Below the pieces are notes generated by a model. That model searched no databases. It saw only the letters and a program-made list of their open reading frames with translations, and was not told the DNA's origin. A DNA stretch of 64,000 nt. It comes from Pseudomonadota bacterium. Lineage in GTDB: Bacteria > Pseudomonadota > Gammaproteobacteria > Xanthomonadales > Rhodanobacteraceae. The translations under genes were made by a program, and so were the position numbers. Within the stretch, counting starts at the first letter, position 1, and each line of letters begins with the position of its first letter. Where the stretch lies: NCBI GenBank assembly GCA_029561145.1, contig JAKQJM010000128.1, forward strand, positions 62,001 through 126,000. The letters are read 5' to 3'. Of the stretch, positions 58,755 to 64,000 are shown one piece after another.

Positions 58755-60365
58755 TCAGCCCCCCCCGCGCTCCCGCAAACGGGCTTTCAGGCCATCCAGC
58801 AGAGCCCCGTAACGGGATGCACGGGCGGTATTGGCCTGCAGCGGCTGGAGCACCTGCGCGGCACTTGCAGTGCGCACGTTGCGGCGGACTTCGTGGAAGC
58901 GCAGGCAGGCCGGGTCGAAGGGCAGGCCGCAAAATTCGAGCAGCGCCCGGGTCGCCGATTCCGGTTCGGCGAGCAGGGTTTCGTAGACCATGTCGAATAC
59001 CCGATCAGGATAGACGTCGACCCAATGCCGGCAGAGTCGGTCGAAGTCATGCCAGTACGACGCCAGGTCGTCGAGGTCATAACTGAACGCCTGGCCGCGC
59101 GCGAACAACTGGGCGAAGCAGGACAAACAGGTCTCGAGCGGATCGCGACGACATACGACAAAGCGTGCGGAAGGCAACATGGCAATCGCCGCAGCGACCG
59201 TCTGCCAGTTCGACAGGCCCTTGTCCGTGAATCGCGGACGTTGCGCTCGCCAACGCCGGGTGCGCTGCAGATAATCCTTGCCAAGGCGCTCCCAATCCTC
59301 CGCCGTGGCATCGCTGAACCATGCCGGGAACTCCTTGCCGCGACGCTGCGATTCCTCCTTGATCACGGCAGGCAGGTCGGGAAGTTCACTGGCCCCTTCG
59401 ATGTGCGGATGGGCGGCAAGGATCTGTTCGATCAAGGTCGAACCGGAGCGCGGCAGGCTGATGATGAAAATGACCTCGTCGCCTTGCGTCGACGGAGCTG
59501 AAGCGGGCGACGGTCGCGCGCAGCTCGCGAGGATCGCATCGATGCCCGCGGAAAAATCGGCCGCATCCCAGGGCAGCTGGCGACGCATGCGGAGATTGGC
59601 TTCGGTCAAGGCCGCAAAGGATTCCTGATAGCGTCCGCCATCTTCCAGTGCCTTGGCCAGCGAAAACCCCAGCCGAACGCGATCGTCATTGCTCAACGAG
59701 GGGTCCCGGAGCAATTGGCCCAGCTGTGCGGCCTCAGCGCCGCTGAGCGGTAGCGTCTTGATGTTGGCCAACGCAAACCAGGCTTGGGCATTCCCCGGAT
59801 TCAGGCGGATCGCTTCACGAAATGCCCGGGCGGCTTCCTCGATGCGACCGAGGGCCTTCAACGAATCGCCCAATTGGACGCGGGCAGGGACATGCCGGGG
59901 CGAGAGCTCCAGCGCGCGCTGCAAGGCGGGCAGCGCCTCATCCAAGCGAGCCTGCGCTTTCAGGATCTTGCCGAGATTGAACCAGGCCGCCGCCAGGGAC
60001 GGATCCAGCGATGTCGCGCGCTCGAACATGCCGACTGCGCTTTCGGGATCGCCATTCGCGCGCAGCGCGCTGCCGAGATTGGTGTGGATCAGCGCATCGT
60101 CGGGTGCCACGGCGAGCGCTTCGCGCAGGATTCCAACCGCGTCAGCATGGCGCCCTTCGAGTTGATCCAGCACTCCTTGCAGACGCAGCACTTCCGCATG
60201 CTTCGGCGCGAGTACCGCTGCCGCGACCAGACCGCGTCGTGCCGCGTCCAGCTGGCGCCGGTCGATCGCGCTCGCGGCTTGCTCGACCATGCGCGAGACG
60301 GACGGTGCAAGTCCGGACAGGCGTTTCCGCCAGTCGGCCTTGCTGATTGCAGGGACGCTTGCCAT
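58755..60365 (-). CDS. Tetratricopeptide repeat sulfotransferase
   Basis: A 536-residue protein in two parts. Residues 20-240 hold about five TPR units (NLGSALRANGDPESAVGMFERATSLDP and similar). Residues 270-536 are a PAPS-dependent sulfotransferase domain, with the 5'-phosphosulfate loop SLPRSGSTLIEQIL and the 3'-phosphate segment RFVVCRRDPLETCLSCF. Such TPR-sulfotransferases resemble tyrosylprotein sulfotransferases in organisation; the acceptor is unknown. No signal peptide. Its last codons are three Gly in a G8 run, which with the stop forms a G7/C7 hairpin. It stands upstream of the IPTL-CTERM gene on the same strand. Confidence 0.85.
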   Translation of the reverse strand: MASVPAISKADWRKRLSGLAPSVSRMVEQAASAIDRRQLDAARRGLVAAAVLAPKHAEVLRLQGVLDQLEGRHADAVGILREALAVAPDDALIHTNLGSALRANGDPESAVGMFERATSLDPSLAAAWFNLGKILKAQARLDEALPALQRALELSPRHVPARVQLGDSLKALGRIEEAARAFREAIRLNPGNAQAWFALANIKTLPLSGAEAAQLGQLLRDPSLSNDDRVRLGFSLAKALEDGGRYQESFAALTEANLRMRRQLPWDAADFSAGIDAILASCARPSPASAPSTQGDEVIFIISLPRSGSTLIEQILAAHPHIEGASELPDLPAVIKEESQRRGKEFPAWFSDATAEDWERLGKDYLQRTRRWRAQRPRFTDKGLSNWQTVAAAIAMLPSARFVVCRRDPLETCLSCFAQLFARGQAFSYDLDDLASYWHDFDRLCRHWVDVYPDRVFDMVYETLLAEPESATRALLEFCGLPFDPACLRFHEVRRNVRTASAAQVLQPLQANTARASRYGALLDGLKARLRERGGG

Positions 60366-60533
60366 CGGGGAATCCGGATACCTCAACGTCCAGGCCGTGC
60401 GATTGAAAACCCGTGGCCTGGCATCGAAAGCGTAGGTTCCGGGGCGCACGCCGGCGATTGATACGACGCATCAAGCGGCCGACCGCGGAGTGTGCCCGAA
60501 AATCACCGGTCCGTGGCAGCGCGCGAATGCCCT

Positions 60534-61004
60534 TCAGTCGAATCCGTCAGCAAACAATTGCGGGACGACGCGAATCGAGCCGCTCATGCCGTTGGCGAAA
60601 TGGACGTCGCAGAAATACGGAAACTCCCCGGCATCGGTCAGGATGCGCTGCTCCTCGGTGCCGCTTGAAATCGTTCCGATGGGACTGGTCGGATCAATCG
60701 TTGCCTGCCCGCCACTGACGACACCGCCATACAGCGGATGCATGCCGAAGTTCGGTACGGCGCGAAACGTGACGCGCGTGCCTTCGCTGATCTTCACGCA
60801 TCGGGGCCGGTAGACGAACATGTTGGTCGGATTGTCATTGGCGATCTGGATTTCGGCGCGCCCGCGCTGGTCCTGGAAATCGCTTTCGATGCAATTGTTC
60901 AAGGCCATGGCGGAGTTCATCGCGAGGACGGCCACAAACAAGGAGAACCATGGCCGCAACCTGCGCACCCTCCCGTTCACGCTGTGACGCCTCGCACACT
61001 GCAT
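60534..61004 (-). CDS. Exported cupredoxin (blue copper protein)
   Basis: A 156-residue precursor with a signal peptide (about 1-35, ending SAMA). The mature part is a plastocyanin-like cupredoxin. Copper ligands fit His89 (NFGMHPLYGG), Cys132, His135 and Met140 (PYFCDVHFANGMSGSI). It should carry electrons in the periplasm. The chain ends in LFADGFD, a short acidic-aromatic tail also echoed near the start of the divergent DUF1800 protein. The start codon ATG at 61004 has no clear ribosome binding site. It is divergent from the DUF1800 gene. Confidence 0.82.
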   Translation of the reverse strand: MQCARRHSVNGRVRRLRPWFSLFVAVLAMNSAMALNNCIESDFQDQRGRAEIQIANDNPTNMFVYRPRCVKISEGTRVTFRAVPNFGMHPLYGGVVSGGQATIDPTSPIGTISSGTEEQRILTDAGEFPYFCDVHFANGMSGSIRVVPQLFADGFD

Positions 61005-61061
61005 GGCGCGCGTTGCGGATAGTGTTCAGCGCCGGGAGACGGTCGACCCATGGGGATTCGC

Positions 61062-62789
61062 ATGAAGAGCCTGTTTTTTCAGCAGCTGTCGGTCGCAACC
61101 TTACTCGCCTGCGCTCCTGTCGTGTGGGCCGGCGATCACGTCTTCGATTCGGGCTTCGACCACCGTGTCGAGGGACCCTGGTCGGACGCGCAGGCTGCGC
61201 GCTTCCTGACCCAGGCCACGATGGGGCCGAACCTTGCGTCGATCGCCCACCTTCGCGCGGTCGGCTACAACACGTGGTTTGCCGAACAGGCCAATCAGGC
61301 CGCGACACATCATCGGCCCTATCTCGAGGCCCAGGAGGCCGCCGGGATCGATGTCTACCAGAACAGCCGCCAGGAAGCCTGGTGGCTGCACGGCATCAGG
61401 GCTCCCGACCAACTGCGCCAGCGCGTGGCCTTTGCCCTCAGCGAGCTGTTCGTCGTATCCGACCAGAGCGGCGCGATCGAAGGCCAGCCGATCGCGATGG
61501 CCAACTATTACGACCTACTTGTCGACAATGCCTTCGGCAACTATCGCAGCCTGCTCGAACAGGTGACCTTGAACCCGGTGATGGGTCACTACCTGTCGAT
61601 GTTCAAGAATCGCAAGACCGATACGGAGGAGAACATCCGTCCGGACGAGAACTACGCCCGCGAAATCATGCAGTTGTTTTCGGTCGGACTGGTCAAGCTC
61701 GATGATTCCGGCACGCCACTTTTGTCGGGCGGACAGCCGATCGCCACCTACAACCAGGACACGATCCGGGGATTCGCCAACGTCTTCACCGGCTGGAACT
61801 GGGCGAATTGTCCGCGTGATGACGGCGGCCAATGGTGGGAGTGGGAATACTGTCCACCCGGTCCGGTCGAATGGCCGGAGCCGGGCTGGCAGGCTTGGTG
61901 GCTCGTTCCGATGCAGCCGTGGGAGAGCTACCACGCTTCTGCGGAAAGCAAGCAATTGCTTGATTATCCGCTGGTCGCCCTTCCCGCGGGTGTGCTGCCT
62001 GGAGGCGGCACGGCGGCCTCCGACCTGCACGCTGCGCTGGACAACATTTTCCTTCACCCGAACGTGGCACCGTTCGTTGCCCGTCATCTGATAAAGCGCC
62101 TGGTCTCGAGCAATCCGAGCCGCGAGTATGTCGGGCGTGTGGCCGATGCGTTCAGGAACAACGGGCTTGGCGTGCGCGGCGACCTCGGCGCGACGGTGCG
62201 TGCGGTATTGATGGACAGCGAAGCCCGCACCCTGCCGAGCCTGACCAGCAACGCCGGCAAGCTGCGCGAACCGTTGTTGCGTGTCGCCCACCTTTGGCGG
62301 GCACTTGACGGTCGTGCCGATGATGGCCGCTACCGCGAGTGGAATGCCGACTACTACCTCGGTCAGGCGGCCCTGCGCTCACCAACCGTATTCAATTTCT
62401 TCCTGCCCGGCTACCGGCCACCGGGCGAGATGAGCGCGCTCGGCCTTGACGGTCCCGAGTTCCAGATCACCACCGATACCACGGTGGCGAGCATTGCAAG
62501 CGGACTCGGCTCAAAGGTCTTCGATGACTGGCGCGGAAGCCCGTGGGTCGATCCCGAGGACGTTGTCGTCGACCTCGCGCCTGAACTGCCCTATGCGAGC
62601 AATCCGGTTCGCCTGATAGACCGCTACGACCTCCTGTTCATGAACCGCACGATGTCGACCTTCATGTTCAACACGCTGGTCAACTATGTGGCGGCCTTGC
62701 CGAATGCGAACACGGCCGATCGCCGGCAACGCGTGCAGGAAGCGATCTGGCTCATCCAGAGTTCTCCCGAATATTCGATCGAACGGTGA
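61062..62789 (+). CDS. DUF1800 family exported protein
   Basis: A 575-residue precursor with a signal peptide (MKSLFFQQLSVATLLACAPVVWAG). The mature protein begins DHVFDSGFD and is followed by the DUF1800 domain: ARFLTQATMGPNLASI, QLRQRVAFALSELFVVS, RPDENYAREIMQLFSVGL, FTGWNW and NFFLPGYRPPGEM. Function is unknown; the family is usually encoded next to a DUF1501 protein, as here. GGGG lies six bases before the ATG at 61062; an in-frame ATG at 61050 is also possible. It stops five bases before the DUF1501 gene. Confidence 0.88.
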   Translation: MKSLFFQQLSVATLLACAPVVWAGDHVFDSGFDHRVEGPWSDAQAARFLTQATMGPNLASIAHLRAVGYNTWFAEQANQAATHHRPYLEAQEAAGIDVYQNSRQEAWWLHGIRAPDQLRQRVAFALSELFVVSDQSGAIEGQPIAMANYYDLLVDNAFGNYRSLLEQVTLNPVMGHYLSMFKNRKTDTEENIRPDENYAREIMQLFSVGLVKLDDSGTPLLSGGQPIATYNQDTIRGFANVFTGWNWANCPRDDGGQWWEWEYCPPGPVEWPEPGWQAWWLVPMQPWESYHASAESKQLLDYPLVALPAGVLPGGGTAASDLHAALDNIFLHPNVAPFVARHLIKRLVSSNPSREYVGRVADAFRNNGLGVRGDLGATVRAVLMDSEARTLPSLTSNAGKLREPLLRVAHLWRALDGRADDGRYREWNADYYLGQAALRSPTVFNFFLPGYRPPGEMSALGLDGPEFQITTDTTVASIASGLGSKVFDDWRGSPWVDPEDVVVDLAPELPYASNPVRLIDRYDLLFMNRTMSTFMFNTLVNYVAALPNANTADRRQRVQEAIWLIQSSPEYSIER

Positions 62790-62793
62790 CTCC

Positions 62794-64000
62794 ATGAAAC
62801 GTCGCGAATTCATCCAGCGTGCGCTTTGCGCCACTGCATCGTCGGCCCTGTTCACCGGCTTCGCCGGCAAGCTCTCACTCGCCCATGCAGCGGCAACGGC
62901 GGGTGGAAGACTGCTCGGCAACGACTACCGCGCACTGGTCTGCGTTTATCTCTACGGCGGCAACGACGCCTTCAACATGCTGGTGCCGACGAGCACTGCG
63001 GGCTATGCGGAGTACCAGGCCGCGCGCGGTGAACTCGCCTTGCCGCTCGGCGATCTGCTGACCCTCAACCCCAGCGTCGCTCCGGTAGGCAATGGCACGT
63101 TCGGGCTGTCACCATCGATGCCGTTGTTGCGCAACCTGTTCAACCAGGCCCAGTCGCCGCTGGCGATCACCACCAACGTCGGCCCCCTGCTCTATCCGAT
63201 CACCAAGGCCCAGTACCAGGCCGGATCGGTTCCGGTTCCCGCGCAGTTGTTCTCGCACAGCGACCAGAGTGTCACCTGGCAGCAGAACCGCGCCGACGCG
63301 CAGGATCGACGCGGCTGGGGCGGACGCCTTGCCGACATGTTCTACCAGACGAATACGAACCAGCAGTTGTCGATGAACATCTCGATCGATGGCGAGAACG
63401 TGTTCCAGGCCGGCGACAACGTATTTCCGTATTTCGTCGGCCAGAACGGTGCCGAAGGCATCGACTTGGTGCAGCCGTGGAATCCGGAACGGCGCGCGGC
63501 CTTCATCGCGTTGCGCGACGCCTCGCTGCAGAATGCATTGCAGCGCCAGTTCGCCAGCGTCATGCGCCGCTCGATGAACAACGAGGTCATGATCAACGAT
63601 GCGCTCGATGGCGAGACGCCGCTGGCTACGGCGTTCCCCGACACCCATCTTGGCCGCCAGTTGCAGATGATCGCGCGCCTGATCAATGCGCGGAATCCGC
63701 TGCAGATGCAGCGGCAGATATTCTTTGTCGGCCTGGGCGGATTCGATACCCACGACAACCAGTTGGCCGATCAGGCCGATTGCTTCGCCGAACTCGATGG
63801 AGCGCTCGCTGCGTTCCACGCCGCCACGGTGGAGATGTCACTGGCCAATGCGGTCACTACGTTCACCGCATCCGAGTTCGGTCGCACGACCAGCGTCAAC
63901 GGCGATGGCACCGATCACGGTTGGGGCAGCCATCATCTGATCATGGGAGGCGCGGTCAATGGCCGGCGCATCTACGGTACTCCGCCGAGCCTGGCGGTCG
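62794..64000 (+). CDS. DUF1501 family exported protein (3' end outside window)
   Basis: The visible 402 codons begin with a twin-arginine signal peptide (KRREFIQRAL, then a hydrophobic stretch to about residue 33). The mature part has DUF1501 features: VCVYLYGGNDAFNMLVP, GLSPSMPLLRNLF, LFSHSDQSVTWQQ and SEFGRTTSVNGDGTDHGWGSHHLIMGG, typical of this alkaline-phosphatase-like/sulfatase-related group. Export by Tat suggests folding, perhaps with a cofactor, before export. Cut by the window edge, so the C-terminus cannot be judged. Partner of the DUF1800 gene. Confidence 0.87.
   Translation, partial: MKRREFIQRALCATASSALFTGFAGKLSLAHAAATAGGRLLGNDYRALVCVYLYGGNDAFNMLVPTSTAGYAEYQAARGELALPLGDLLTLNPSVAPVGNGTFGLSPSMPLLRNLFNQAQSPLAITTNVGPLLYPITKAQYQAGSVPVPAQLFSHSDQSVTWQQNRADAQDRRGWGGRLADMFYQTNTNQQLSMNISIDGENVFQAGDNVFPYFVGQNGAEGIDLVQPWNPERRAAFIALRDASLQNALQRQFASVMRRSMNNEVMINDALDGETPLATAFPDTHLGRQLQMIARLINARNPLQMQRQIFFVGLGGFDTHDNQLADQADCFAELDGALAAFHAATVEMSLANAVTTFTASEFGRTTSVNGDGTDHGWGSHHLIMGGAVNGRRIYGTPPSLAV

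Overview
The window is a high-GC, densely coded stretch of bacterial chromosome. Gene content and order point to a gammaproteobacterium, most likely order Lysobacterales (Xanthomonadales), perhaps a Rhodanobacteraceae-like lineage. Pointers are the blocks tRNA array-tig-clpP-clpX-lon-hupB-tRNA(Val)-ppiD//fabI, rlmE-ftsH-folP with divergent yhbY, and pyrG-kdsA-eno-ftsB-ispD-ispF-truD...surE-pcm-yqaA-nlpD-rpoS. Further pointers are a MetX-family enzyme resembling the Xanthomonas serine O-succinyltransferase, an IPTL-CTERM protein, and dispersed ATTCCC/GGGAAT intergenic repeats. No rRNA operon, prophage, transposase or CRISPR array was seen. The taxonomic call is inference, since no marker search was possible.

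Layout. 1-6.6 kb: a cut DbpA-type helicase, a DUF1993 protein, a small membrane protein, an RluA-family pseudouridine synthase, an HSD10-like dehydrogenase, EfpL (YeiP), a Nudix hydrolase and an APC amino-acid permease. 6.6-10.4 kb: rmuC and a GAF-PAS3-GGDEF diguanylate cyclase on the minus strand. 10.6-17.7 kb: a complete, tightly overlapped cytochrome c maturation operon, ccmABCDEFGHI. 17.7-20.5 kb: a MetX/SST-like acyltransferase, a cysteine dioxygenase family protein, tRNA-Leu(CAA) and a PP2C phosphatase. 20.5-22.2 kb: a five-heme cytochrome and an unrecognised 54-residue protein. 22.2-26.3 kb: dnaQ, rnhA and a yafS-like methyltransferase, divergent from gloB and an mltD-like transglycosylase. 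26.4-38.3 kb: fabI, then on the minus strand ppiD, tRNA-Val, hupB, lon, clpX, clpP, tig, five tRNAs and folP. 38.4-43.6 kb: ftsH, rlmE, yhbY, an Mth938-domain protein, rpoS and nlpD. 43.6-54 kb: yqaA, pcm, surE, an Smr protein, a small lipoprotein, truD, ispF, ispD, ftsB, eno, a secreted unknown, kdsA and pyrG. 54-64 kb: an accessory, envelope-oriented end with a DUF3034 protein plus a lipoprotein truncated hemoglobin, parE, an IPTL-CTERM protein, a TPR-sulfotransferase, a cupredoxin, and a DUF1800/DUF1501 pair cut by the window end.

How it works together. Most of the window is housekeeping: protein folding and proteolysis, cytochrome c biogenesis, isoprenoid, Kdo and CTP synthesis, and stress response. 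The Ccm machinery is needed for the five-heme cytochrome 3 kb downstream. Genes are packed with ATGA, GTGA or TAATG overlaps, and several convergent pairs share two-way hairpin terminators.

Least explained parts: the DUF3034/exported hemoglobin pair, the DUF1800-DUF1501-cupredoxin-sulfotransferase-IPTL segment with its short F-x-x-G-F-D peptides, the structured hupB leader, the RpoS-like factor with unusual residues in region 2.4, and the repeats that reach into the ispD coding end.
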